From contig NC_064822.1 of NCBI RefSeq assembly GCF_024166365.1, forward strand, positions 108,992,823 to 109,056,822: 64,000 nt of DNA. Reading direction: 5' to 3'. This document shows, piece by piece, positions 20,300 to 33,700 of the stretch. A program made the position numbers and the translations under genes. The stretch is from Elephas maximus indicus (Eukaryota; Chordata; Mammalia; Proboscidea; Elephantidae). Under the pieces are notes generated by a model. That model saw only the letters and a program-made list of their open reading frames with translations. It made no database searches and was not told the DNA's origin. Numbering within the stretch: the stretch's first letter is position 1; each line of letters opens with the position of its first letter.

Positions 20300-21520
20300 G
20301 AGAAGCAGAGTCTGGAGAAAGAGAAAGAAGGTGGAGCCAGGGGGTAATGGAGACTTACGAATACAAGACCCTAGATCAGAGAAGAAGACAGATGTGTGAG
20401 GCTGAGATGGAGAAAGAACAAGGGGGAGTGCAGAGTCCCCAATACTTGAGCCACCATGAGGGCTGCATCTGAACTAGTTACAGAAGACAGAGGCAGAAGT
20501 GTGGATGGGAATGAAGAAGGAGAGGCAGAAGAAAGATGACCAAAATGAATATGTGTTTTGACTAGTAAACTCTTGTAAAATGTAAAAGCATCAATTAATC
20601 CAATAACCTGATGGAACTGGCTTCAAACTACACTGTTCCTACCTGCCCTGATTAGAACTGAAGGTGGATGGGGGGCAGAATCAGCTACTTGCATCCAGGG
20701 CTCTTTCCCCTTTCACTACCAAGTAATGTAAGGCCACAAGATGTGGTTGTCAAGGCTTAGCGGGGAGGTGGGGCAGACCCCAGCACTATATTAGGTAAAG
20801 TCAAGAGACAAAACGAAGTACCCAAATAGCTCTGGAAATAGATGAAAAAAGGAGTACACCGGAACTCTTGGGTTTAGTTTGTTTTTTTGGTGGTAGGTGA
20901 AGAGAAGGACTAAAGTTTATGGAAGTGCTGGAAAATACTGCTTAGATTCTCCATAAGTGAATTTTTAAACTACAGTTTAGGAAAGGAAAAGAGGGATAAA
21001 TAAGCAGCCATTGGGAAAAAAAAGTCCTGAGTCCATAGAGTGGCTAGGGATGAGTCAATGGGTGATTGACCATCAAATCTAGCCTGTCTCTACCTAGCAG
21101 GAAGTGGCATGCTGGTAAAGAACAAGAAAGTAACAGCCACAGCTTAGTGGGAAGCGAGGGAACTGAGAAACCCCAAACCTAGAAGTGCAAAGGTTAGTGT
21201 TAAAAGAGATAGGTACACGTGCATGGGGCAGGGCTGATTGTTCGGACCATCTGGAAGGGTTTTTTGGCTGTGGGTACATCAGAAACCCCACATTTGGGGG
21301 ATGATCTATGTGGCTCTGGGGCTGAATAGCCCCTAGTACAGGTGTCAAACATACATGACCATGTAGCTGAAGAAAAAAGCCCCACATCTGTCCATTACTC
21401 ACAACACACAATTTTCCCTCCATACTCCCACGTCCAAGGCAGATGGGAGGGGATAAGATGACATCTCTCTTGGCTCTTGGGCGGGCGAGCTGACTGGGGA
21501 CCTCTCCACCAGGGAAGGCA

Positions 21521-21738
21521 TCATCTGCCGGCAGACTGGGACTGTGGGGTCATGATCACATGCGACTGTATTGGCATGCTCAGTTCTGTCCTGTGGCTGG
21601 CCATCTGAGTGAGGACCGAGGTGGCCACAGCTTCAGCAGCAGAGCGAACACTGAGGCCATTGCTAGCGGCTGTTGCAGAGCTGTGCTGAATCACAGGCGC
21701 TGGCGAACCCGTCGGCTCTGAGCTTTCCTTGGGGCTTT
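21521..21738 (-). CDS. ATF7: ATF7 last coding exon
   Basis: Codes residues 412-483 and the stop: (E)SPKESSEPTGSPAPVIQ through PQSQSAGR. It is the C-terminal tail after the zipper, Ser/Thr-rich. Acceptor TGACAG. Confidence 0.96.
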
Positions 21739-24700
21739 CTGTCAGGAAGGAGGGCAAAAAGCAGAGATCAAGTGGTTAGAAAACAGAACAGGGAAAGAGG
21801 CAGGATTACCTTTTGCCAAAATTCTAAAGGAGCCCAAAGGAAAATGAAGCTGATCTTTTTTTTGGGTTGGGCCGGGGTGGGGAACCAAACCAGAATCCTG
21901 GCTTTAAAGGGCTAGGAAATGGGCGCTTGTGAGAAGGGGAGCAAGAACGAGGCCAAGGTTAACCTATCTATCCTAAAAAAAATTTTTATTTATTTTTTAT
22001 CCTAATAAAAATGGAGCTCTGGTGGCACAGTGGTTACATGCTTGGCTGCTAACCGAAAGGTTGGCAGTTCAAACCCACCATCCGCTCTATAGGAGAAGAA
22101 TGTGGCAGTCTGCTTCCATAAAGATATACAGCCTTGGAAATCCTATGGGGCCGTTCTACTCTGTCCAGTAGGGTCACTATGAGTCGGAATTAACTCAGCA
22201 GCAATGGATTTTTTTGGTATCCTAATAAAATGAATCCCCAACATGTTAATTCCTTGTCCAGCTAGCTTTTACGTCTTTGCATAGTCCATTACCCCATGTG
22301 CAACGTTATTCCTCTTCTTCGTGTCTTTAAAGGAGATTTAAAAAAGATCTCTTTTTAGCTACCCTTTCTGATTAATTCCCACAGGAATTAAACCATTCCA
22401 TTATTTTTATGTTCCTTTAGCATGTAGTTTGCACCACAGGGAAGCTGGATAAATATCAAGCTACAATCAAATGATGCTCTATGCATGGTCAGTCTTTGGC
22501 CAAAGTTCAGTTAACATTACAAATAAGTAAGAGGCCTGTTAGATCCTCCTGGCTATCAATTAGCTAAGCACTGATGATTTAAGACATCAGGAGCTAAGCC
22601 ACTCTATCTAAACTAACAATCACATTTTACTATTAGATACAGTTACCTGAGCTGCATAAAAGTGTAGCTCCATGTTGCTCGTTAATGAAGAAATTTTACC
22701 AAACATCAGATAGGCTTTATGGCTTCTTAAAAAGAGATGTGTCGAAAAAGGAAAAAAAAAAAGCTTCCTAATGAACGCCTGAGTCTTCTTTCAGGATTCA
22801 AATATTATTTCCTCTGTGAAGCCTTCTTTGTTACACTCAGGCAATTAAATGTTTCATTGTTTGCGCTTTCAGAGCATACGTTCACTTATTCATCAAACAT
22901 TTACTGAGCATCAGCCATGTACCAGGTATGAAAGAATAAAATGGGAACCCTGTCTTCAGGAAGCTCCCAGTCTAGGAGCTGTCTAACTGGGTATCGGTAC
23001 TTATCTCACTCACTGGCTTACATGTTTATCTCCCCACAACCCTCTTTGTGTCTGATTTGTCTTGAGACGCATCTTTGTTTAAAGTACCTACCATAATGTT
23101 TATACTACACAGCAGAACTAAATACATCTTTGCTGTAATAAATGTTAGGTTTAATGGATTGACTACCTGTCAGAGTTCTTGTAGGGACTGAGTAGAAAAT
23201 TTATTGTATACAGACTACATACTGACAAATACTCAGTCCTTGTCCTCTTTGGCCCATCAACAGGATTTGAAGTAGTTCATTACTAAGCTTCTTTAGATAC
23301 TTTCTTCTCTTAGTTTCCAGAATACCACACTCAGCCAGTTTTCTTCCTACCTTTCTAGCTGCTCACTCTCAGCCTCTTTTGTGGTTCTTTGTCTCTTTAA
23401 TCGCTAAATGTTGGAGCATCCCAGGGCTCAGTCCTGGGACTTCTCTTTTTTCTATCTATACTTTCTACCTGGGGGACTTCATCCAGTTTCATGGCTTTCA
23501 AAACTAAATATATGCTCCTGACTCCTAAAGTGCTATCTATAGCCTTTCCTCTAAATTGTGGAGCCACAAAACCAACTGCCTGCTTGACATCTCCACCTAC
23601 ATGACTGGCTTCTTAAACTCAGCTTGTCCAAAACTGAGCTCCTGATATACTTCCCAAGCCATCTCCTATACTTCTCTCCACCTCAGTTAATGGCAACCCC
23701 ATTCTTGCACTTTGATGCAATTTTTTATTCTTCTCTTTCTCATGTGCATTGGCCCATCTGGCTCATGATCAAACCCTGTCACTCTAAGCTAGGGACTATA
23801 GCCCTGGGGGACATCTAGGTCAACTGACTTAACACAGTTCCTAAAAAAAATTCCACATCCCACTTTGGTGAGTAGCATCTAGGGTCTTAAAAACTTGCGA
23901 GCGGCCATCTAAAATACAACTATTGGTCTCTTTCCATCCCCAGCAAAGGACAGTGAAGAAAACCAAAAAGACTCAAGAAAACATTTAGTCCAGAGGAAGC
24001 ACAGCCTCCACCTGCCTGAGACCAGAAGAACTAGATGTTACCTGGCTACCACCACCAACAGTTCTGAACAGAATCACAATAGAAGGTCCTGTTTAGAGTG
24101 AGGGGAAAAAATGTAGAACAAAATTCAAATTCATAAAAAAGACCAGACTTACTGGTCTGAGAGAGAATGGAGGAATCCCCAAAACTATAGCCCTTGGACA
24201 CCCTTCTAACTTGGAAGTGAAACCATTCTTGGAGATCACCTTTCAGCCAAATAATAGACAGGCCTATAAATAAACAATGACACATGTGAGGAAGGCGCTC
24301 CTCAGAATAATCATCTAAACAAGACCAAAAGGACAACACATGCCCAAAAGCAAAGATGAGAAGGAAGGAAGGGGCAGGAAAACTGGATGAGTAGAAATGG
24401 GAAACTCAAGGTGGCCACGGGGAGAGTGCTGACACATTATGGGGAGTGCAGCCTATGTCATGGAACAATTTATGCATATACTATTGACCGGGAAATGAAT
24501 TTGCTCTGTAAACCTTCATCTAAAGCATACACACACACGCGTGTGCACGCGCAACAAGAATAGGTGTACACACAGAAAGCAACATTCTTTGGTGGTTACC
24601 AGGGATGGGAGGGAGAAGGAGGAGGAAATCACTTTCTAGACAGTAGACAATTGTTGGTTTTGGTGATAGGAAAGGCAGTTATTGAATAAGGTGAAGTCAA

Positions 24701-27700
24701 CACAACTTTACCAAGGTAAATGATCACAGTACACAAGAATAAGGAACAATTCTGTAAATGCGATAATATATACAGAGCCCTGGTGGTACAGTGGTTAAGA
24801 GCTCAGCTGCTAACCAAAAGGTTGGCAGTTTGAATCTACCAGACGCTCTCTGAAAACCCTATGGGGCAGGTCTACTCTGTCCTGTAGGGTCACTATGAGT
24901 CAGAATTGACTTAACGGCAATGGGTTTGATTTTGGTTTATTATATATATATATATATATATATAAAATTTTGCAACAACAGTAATAAAAAAATGTGTATG
25001 GTTATATAGATATGTATGCATACATACGTATAGGAAGGCGCATGTGAATATATGTTTATGTGTGCTGTATACATATTCATACATAAAATAAACCCCATGG
25101 GGGCACAGTTACCGATACTTCCTAGACATAACCAAACACTTTGCGGGATTGGTTTACTGGGTTTGAGGGGTTAGGACCATAGTCTTGTGGGGCAACTCAG
25201 TCAATTGGTACGATATAGTTCACGAAGATAATGTTCTACATCTGAGTTTGGTGAGTAGCATCAGGGGTCTTAAAAGTTTGTAAGTGGCCATCTAAGGTAC
25301 AACTAATGGTCTCTGATCGTATTGAGGAAAAGAGAAAGAAGGAAACCAAAGACTCAGAGAAGAAACTAGTCTACAGGACCAATAGTCTGCACGAACAACA
25401 GCCTCACCTACCTTGAGACCAGAAGAACTAGATGGTGCCTGCCTACCACTACTGACTATTTCTGCCAGGGACACAATAGATGGTCCCATGTAGAATGGGA
25501 GAAAAATGTAAAACAAAAATCACATTCCTAAAAAAGGCCAGACTTATAGGACCAACAGACTGGAGGAACCCCAAGACTATCACCCTGGGATACCCTTTAA
25601 ACTTGGAACTCAAGCCACTCCCAGAATGACCTTTCAGCCAAAGGACAGATTGGCTCATAAAATAAATACCATCTTAGATAGGAACCTTGGAGGGCAGTGA
25701 GTTTATGTTAATGGAGAACAACTCAGAAAAGGAGGGTGAGAATGGCTGCACAATTCAAAGAATGTGATCAGTGTCACTAAATTGTACATGTAGAAACTGT
25801 TGAATTGGTGTATGTTTTGCTGTGTACATTCTCAACAAACAAAATAAATAAAATTTAGGGGAAAAAAAAATATCAGCCACGAGTACTGTGCTCCTCTAAA
25901 TAACCATCTAAAGGAAACCAGATGGTAAACATTTACCCTAGACCAAAGATAGGAAGTTAAAGGTGGGGGGGGGGGGGGGCGGGCGGGGGGCAGGGAAGCT
26001 AGATTAATGGAAACAAAACCAAAACGGAAATAATGAGAATGTTGATACATTGTGAACCATGTAACCAATGTCACTGAACAATATGTATAGAAATTGTTAA
26101 ATGGGAACCTGATTTGCTGTGAAACTTTCAACAAAAACACAATAAAATACTTTAAAAATGAAACAAAAATTTGTCACTCTAACTTCAGAATACATCCTGA
26201 AGTCAACCATTTCTTACTACTTTCACTACCACCATTCTGGTCAAGGCTCTATCATTTCCTGCCCGTATTATTGCAATAGCCTCCTAAGTGGACTGTCTGC
26301 TTCTGCCCTTGCTCCCAGCAGTCTCAGAGTGATCTTGTTCAAATATAAGTCAGATCCATCAAGTCACTTCTCTGCTGAAAACCTGCGAGTGGCCCCCAGT
26401 GTAGAGTAAAAGCTGGGATCCTCACTAATGACCAAGGAGGCCCTACATGAAATGCTCTCATTACCTCTCTTACCTTAGTGCCAACTACTTTCCACCCGCA
26501 TTCTCTCCATCGCAGCCACAGTAGCCTCCGTGATGGCCTTGGAATGTGCTAGGCACGCTCCCGCCTTGAGTCTTTGCATGTGCTGTTCCTGCTGCCTGCA
26601 GTACTTTCCTCCTATATAAATGCATTGCTAGGGCTAGCTCCCCTCATTTCCTTCAGGTCTTTATTCTAAAGCCACTTCATCTAAAATTGCAACACTGCTG
26701 CTTTATTTTTTCTCCCTAGCTTTTACTATCATCTAACACACTGTATATTTTATCTAATTACTATCATCTTTTTTTTAACATACCATGTATCTTACCTATT
26801 TATCTTGTTTATTGTCTCTCTACTACTAAAATATAAGCTCCTCAAGGGCAGGGATTTTAATCTAATCTATTTGGTTCCCTGTTATATCCCCAGCATGTGA
26901 AACAGTGCTGCCCACACAGAATAGGCACTCAACAAATATCTGTTTAATGAATGAATATGCCTTGAAGTGCATATTAAAAATTAAATACGGATGTTTAAAA
27001 CTGGTGATGTGGTTACTCTTTTTCTATGGGAACATGTCTCTGAAATGATAAAGACAGTCAGATAGCCAACATTTATATGAATTTATTTAATTTGCAAAGA
27101 AAAACTAATATTTATTAACTTTTTCTGTCCATAAGGAAATTATTCACAGTAATTTTAATTTCAGAATTGTGCTTGACCTGAGCACAACTCCATGGCCATC
27201 TCTTTCTATTACTATTTTATGTGTACTCATACATTACAAACTGAAACCAATATCAGTCTATCGTTAAAAAGATAAAATCCCAATGTTTAACAAATTCCAC
27301 TGCTTTTCTATCATCTGCTATTTATATCCTCTCTAAGCCAAGATGTGTCTTTGGAATCAGAAAGACCTGGATGTGAATCTTGGCTCCATAACTTTATCAG
27401 CCGTGTAACTTCGGTAAGTGACCTAATCTGAGTGGAGTTTTCTCATCTATAAATGGAAGTAATATCCACTTCATGACAGAATTAGGAAGATGGCAGAGTA
27501 TCTGACACAAAGTAGGCACCCAATAAATATTGCCACCCTTCATCTATAACTATGATAAATAATTAGGATAAGCTCTATAAAAATTTATATTAAATTTTTT
27601 TTTTTTTTTGCAGGTTTGGCTGCTCCACAAAGGCTACTCACTCAGTAGTCTGGACTTCGTGGAACATTCAGGATGGGGTTATAAAATTATAAACAGCGCA

Positions 27701-30700
27701 GACACTCAGTACACACAGTTTACTTTCCGGCCACTCACCTAGATAGCCTTGGGTCTTTTTCTGTAGTGCAGTGACTGGGCAGTCTTTATGAGCTAACAGC
27801 AGCTGTTTCAACTGAGCCACTTCATTGCGTAGTAATGTCACTTCATTCTGGGGTAGGGAAGAAAAGAGTATCAAGAAAATTCAACCTCTACTCTTCGACC
27901 CCTAGTGGGTATCCCTAAAGTGAGGACAGAATGCTGCCTGAATTTTCTCCTTCGAATCTGGGAAAGACTCTTGATCCAGCAAGGCTTCAGACAGCCTAGG
28001 ACCAGATTGGTCATGAATTCAAGGGCAGCCAGTGAAAAGTAAGGTTTTATAATAGAAAAATTACTACTATTTAGGATAATATGATTATATGAAAATTAAA
28101 TTAATAAGGCATATGTACTTTAACTAAGAAGACCTACTTCTAGGAATCTATTTAACAGAACTATCTACTCAAGTGCATACAATGTCCAGTGCAGCACTGC
28201 TGTCCTATCAAAACATTGGAAATAATCTAAATATCCATACCTTGTAATATAAGCACACTACAGAATGTACTACTATACAGCTGTTAAAAAGAATGAGGTA
28301 GACTTCTGTATACATGGCTAGATCTCCAGGAGATACGGTTAAGCCATTTATGTTAAAGCAAACACATGATCCCTCAACTCCCTTATCAAAACTATAAATA
28401 ATAATAAAAAAAAAGTGTCAAAGGTACACAACAAACTTATCTACAGGGAAGAGAATGAGACTGGGAAAAGCAGATTAAAGAGGGGCTTTCATTTTATTCT
28501 AAACCTCTCTCCCTGTATGTCTACATCTTTTTTAACAGGAGGTATAAATTTCATATAACTCCTCTGTAATTAAATATTTTAACAAAAAGTCAGAAGAAGG
28601 GAAAATAATATTAAGAGAGTGTTTGGATTATTATTATGTTCTACTTGTGCTTTACTTTTTCTTAAGACTCAATGAAAAGAGGATCCTTTAGACCTGGGAC
28701 TAAGGCGGCATCACAGTAATTCCCAAAGCTAGGAATTAAGCTGCATTATCTGGGCTGAAAACATTTCCCTTTGGGTGTTCCAGACCCCAGTCAGATTCTA
28801 CCGATGATTTCAAAGAGCACCCTGGAGCACTTAACCCAAGTCCCGTCATCCAAATGGGTCCATGGCTGACTCATTCTAGTAGCAGATTTGGGGGCAGAAG
28901 GGAAGAGATTTCAACTCTGACTTTTAAGAGATTCTTTCTGCATTTCTCTTGGCCCATCTTCTGGATCTGTTCTAATTAAAGAATTGCCATCGTCTAAATA
29001 AAGTCCCACTTTTTTCTGATTTAATCCTACTTTTCTGATTCAACAATCCTAATAACCCTCCGAGACCCACTCACACTCAGCTGAATGTTCTGGGAAGTGA
29101 GTTCTTCTGCCTTCTTCTCTAGGGAGGACACCCACAGCTTCCGCTTCTGGCGACAGCGGGAGGCTGCAGCCCGGTTGCGCTCCAGAAACCGCTGCCGCCG
29201 TTCATCTGGGTCTTCATCCACTGTGCGCCGCCGTCTTCCCCCAGTACTAGGGGTGGGCTGGGCTGGTGAGACCTGTTGCCCAGAAAGAAAGAGGAGTTAC
29301 TTGATGGGACCGTCATTCTTTTCCAAACTAAACCTGACATTAGACTAGTAAGATCTGGTAACAATCTGGTAAAAGGTTGTACTAGTCTCTGGTAACCACA
29401 GCAGGTCTCATCACTATTCTGCCTCCTCATTCTGCCTCCTGTTTTCCTTCCAGTCTTCTCAGCCCCATACTTAGACAAACCACATTTCAGTTAGAAAGTC
29501 TGATTATTTCTGAGACAGGCAGACTGGCAGACAAAATTAAACTAGGATCACTTTTTGTTTTCTTTATAGGGAATCTTGTAGACAGGGAAATAGGTGTCAG
29601 GAGAATTTTAGGGAAACTATGAAATAAAAGTTTGAGGATCATTGATTTGGACAAGCAATATATATAAACAACTGTGTGCTAGAACAGGTGTCAGAGAAGA
29701 ACAGAAGTTTTTATTCACCTCAGTACCAGCAAAATATGGGATATTGTGGGGAGATATGGATTTGTATATTCTTTTTATTCATAATCAGTTATTAATCATT
29801 CCCAGCAAATATTCCCCTTTTGTTCTTAAACTTTAGGCTGATAGCCTTTGTCACTAAGGCACTTTTGGGTCACATTCCCTTTCTGTTAGCTGGTACGTGT
29901 TCACAGAAGATAAACCAATGTCATAACAGCAGCCAAAACTGAACAAAATGTATAAAGGTCAACTATCTGTAGAAAAAAAAGTATATAATGTAAAACAGCG
30001 CCAAATATAAATTCTTCTTGGATCTGTTGCTATCAGGGAGTATCTATGTTAGCAGGTCCCAAATGCCAGAGTTCACCTCAGCTGCATGAGAATAACCTAA
30101 AGAGCTTATAAAAAACACTCATGTACTCCACTCCAGGTGAGGTCACATACTCCACTCTACTGAATCACATTCTCTAGGGATGGGATGAAGGCATATGATC
30201 TATATGACTGTTGTTCTCCATTAATAAAGATAATCAGGAGATGGCTTTATTTATTCGGACTATTACTGTCTCCCCTAAAAGAAAAAAATAGGAAAGAAAA
30301 ATTTAAACTCAGTGAGCTGGAGGGCTTGGGTCACTGCTTCTCACTGTAGTAAAGGTAGAACCCAAAAGCATTCTTCGAGAAATTTATGAATAATTCTCCT
30401 GACAATTTGAACTTTCTATATGTCCTGAGCTCACTGGAGCACATGCAAAGACTAGTGCTTTCGAAGGAGGATGAGGGAAAGGAAAAGATAGGCTCCTAGT
30501 CTCTCATAGGCAACTAGATCTTCTATAGCGAACGGAGGTGAAAGAACTGACCGAAAAAAAAAAGAAAATAATAATAAAAAGGGAGAAATGAGAAGGAAAG
30601 CAATCAGTGGCAACTAAAAAGGAAGCCATGTCATATCCTCAAGAGGGAAAGCAGAACAACTCAAAGCAGCAGGAAGGGGGCTACTGCTTCACTGTCTCCA

Positions 30701-33700
30701 GGGACTGGCGTCGGTAGGGGTTTTAGGAGGATGGGCAGGCTTAACATCTAACAAAAATCTCAAACGAAGGCTTTTGGTGGTGTTGGCCAAGATTTAAGGC
30801 AGCATATGGCCACTAAATGTTTGGACATGTGGTGGTAATTGAAGAAGCAGGTGGTGACATCAGGAAAAAAGGGGATGGACAAAGGATGTAACTCAAGAAA
30901 CCGATCTCAGGTTGTTGTCACCTGCCCAGTGCAGACAATCTGAAAACTAAGAGCTATTTAGTTTCCAACGCAACTAGCTAAAACCGAGACTTCCTCTATG
31001 ACAGGTCTGCATTATCAGTCTGTTTGCATGTAAGTGTAACATACTGGTGGATAAAGAACTGTCAACAACGACCAATGTAGCAGGAAGATACCCAGAAAGC
31101 TGAAATCTATTCTTCCCTAATTTTTCTGCTCCTTGGAAAACAGATATAATACAAAAGAGTATGAGTGACACAGCTGGTCCCCCCAAGGACTCAACCGACC
31201 TGCGGCTGGGCAGGGGATGGGGCATCAGGGTGCTGGATGAGGGTCTGGCTCTGCTCTGGACGTGCCGTCACCATGGTGCTGGCAGTGCCCACCACCATTC
31301 CACAACCACCATTGAGTGAGGAGACTTGGTGGGTCAGAGTGGCTTTTAGTCTCTGTGGGGAAAGGAAAAATAAAAGCTTGTCAAGAGTGAGATTCTGTCA
31401 AGGGTGACAAGAGTGGGCTTAGATTTTACTATTTATTTTACAGACAGCTAAAATTTCTACGCCAATTTTCCCTCAAAAGAAAATGACAGGGAGAGAGGAT
31501 GTGCACCTGGATCCCTAAAATGCCTACTCTATTCCCTGGCTATCGTTCTGGGCACCGTTCCGGGGTGTGTGTGTGTTGTTTAGTCCAGATGAAAGCACTC
31601 TCCTGGAACCCGGCCAGGTGCTGGTTACACTGCTAGCTATTCCACTCCTTGGCCAGCTCCCCTGCCTACCTACCCACCCTCCATCTGTCACCCTGGAACT
31701 GAAACAGTAAGTATTCCAATCCAAACAATCTGTGCTGTCTTTTTTCACTGCTGTGTCTACGTACCAGGCTCTAAAGGTAGGGAAGAGAAGATGGGAGTCA
31801 TGAATCAGGGCTTTTGCTTTTCTACATCCCACAGCAATGTGTCCTTAGCTTTGCAAACCCCAGAAGGCTCCTTTGCTCAGCTCATTTGAAAAATCTAGGC
31901 TGATAACCACTTCTTTCAGAAGGTCCAACATTGCCCATGGCTGGGATATACTCACCATTTTGGCTTCTGATGGTATGGGGTGGCCAGAGGGAGAAACGGA
32001 ACCACTGCTGTTAACTGGTGGGCCAGGGATACCAGGAATGTTGGGTACCATGGACATAGGTCTGGCCAGCTGGATCAAGAGAAAGAAGAAAACCCAGAAC
32101 GGGACATAATACAATTGGTAGAGGAACAACTGTCCAAAATGAAGTGCTTCTGAGACTGGCATGTTAGGGCCTGCTCTGTGCAGCCTGCCCATAGGACATG
32201 CGGGGACAGCCTGGGAAATCCCTTCCCCATGGAGAACCACAGGGTAAGGAATCTAACCCTTCAGTGCTGTGACAATTTCTGTGGGAAAAGCTGAGGCTGA
32301 GTAAGCTTGAGGAAAGTGATATGTGATTTGGGAGGTGTTAACTGCCAAGCGAAATCAACAAATCAGTCAGCTTGCAAGATCAATTCCTAGACCAGAAGCT
32401 AATTGTCCAGATGAGTCTTTGTCTAGTGTTCCATAGTGCTACACTGGCAAGGGTTAGAAAAGAGTTTGGGCGGGCTGCCATGTTCAACTGATACAGACCA
32501 GAGCCCACATTTCCCTGGGGCGTATGTGTGTTTATGAGCATTCAGGTGGCAGGGAGGGATTATTGTGTTGGTAGGGTTGGCTGCCCAACTACAGAGCTCA
32601 CCGATATAACAGAAGGCATCTGTACCGGAGGCCCTGGCAGCACAGGCATGGTCTGTCCATTAGCAAGATGCATGACGAGAGGGAGGGAGCCAGTAGGAGA
32701 CCTAGAGAAGACATGAAGTGAAATGCTCATAATATTCTTTTTCCTATGGATCTTCTTCCTGTAACTGTAGCAGATTCCCAAACTTTTCTAGTTAGGGAAG
32801 GTGTAGGGCATCATTGTGACAATGCAAATCTGATACCCTCACGAAGGTGGGAAAGCAAGGAATGCTACTTATTTTATAGATACAGAAAAATGGCAAGATC
32901 TTTAAACCTTGCAAACTAAGAAATACTGCTTAACTCAAGTGGATGAGAAGCTAACCCTACTTAGAGTTTAGAACAATTAAACAAACATCCCTACCACTAA
33001 AAAAAAACACTGGCACGTACAAATTTTGTCTTGCCTTAGGCAAGGGGCAATTGCAAAGCTGAATTATGCCATCTGATGGCCAAATTTGAGTAAGTTTCAT
33101 TCGTTCCTTTTCATGATTTGCTCTCTCTGCCCAGAAAAATAGCTGTCCTTTTTCATTTTTCCTAGTAGGCTCAGAGAACAATAGCTCTAAGAGGCTAAAT
33201 TCTGACAACAACCTCTTAACCCATTGGTACCTGGGGACAGGATTTCAAGTCATCCATCAGGAAATCTGTATGGGCCATGCTAGGAGTGAAGAAAAATAAA
33301 CAAACAAAATTGGGGGTCACAAAGGCCAAGAACCCTAACTGGGACCAAGGAGAATACCAGCCTCGAAAAGGACGACTTAATGGGTTGCAGCCCCTCATTC
33401 AGTAGTGTCCCAATAAACTATCATATGAGTGAAGCTAAGACCAAAACATGCTTCTTTGTGTGACCTTCACCATTGTGACGAATTTCCTAAACTTATAAGG
33501 ATTCTTCTTTTTACATCAAACAAGTAGCATTAAACCCCCAAATTAAGACAGTGTTACCCCCAAATAAATGCTTGGTTGTCTACCAAAAAGGTTAAAAGCC
33601 AAAAACCAAACCCATTGCCGTCAAGTCAATTTCGACTCTTAGCGACCCTATAGGACAGAGCAGAACTGCCCCATACGGCTTCCAAGGAGTGCCTGGTGGA

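Larger units (their letters stand above)
16405..21520 (-). other. ATF7: Probable long ATF7 3' UTR
   Basis: About 5 kb downstream of the ATF7 stop with almost no SINE or L1 copies, unlike all flanking DNA. It contains only one MER20, one (TG)n and a local duplication. A minus-strand ATTAAA lies at 16425-16430 and another at about 17108-17113. Repeat depletion fits a transcribed 3' UTR. The true end is not determinable here and could lie further left. Confidence 0.4.
23788..26171 (+). mobile_element. Nested L1 3' ends inserted in L2
   Basis: Contains L1 3' UTR blocks at about 23788-24530 and 25097-25870, and a 3' terminus at 25876-26165 ending in an A-rich tail. All are plus orientation and include 'gagaccagaagaactagatg'. 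An AfroSINE lies between. The compound is flanked by the 11-bp direct repeat TGTCACTCTAA (23777-23787 and 26172-26182). ORFs here are untranslated UTR. Confidence 0.8.

Noticed and set aside
24046-25658. ORFs on the minus strand that resemble each other (FSFPQ/GLSS/VRRVSKGYS-like)
   Set aside because: The similarity is between L1 3' UTR copies read antisense; not protein-coding.
32560-32601. Eleven-codon in-frame extension past the ATF7 exon 6 donor (VSSVVGQPTLP)
   Set aside because: Considered as an alternative 3' extension giving the 494-residue form, but no GT donor follows at the right place.
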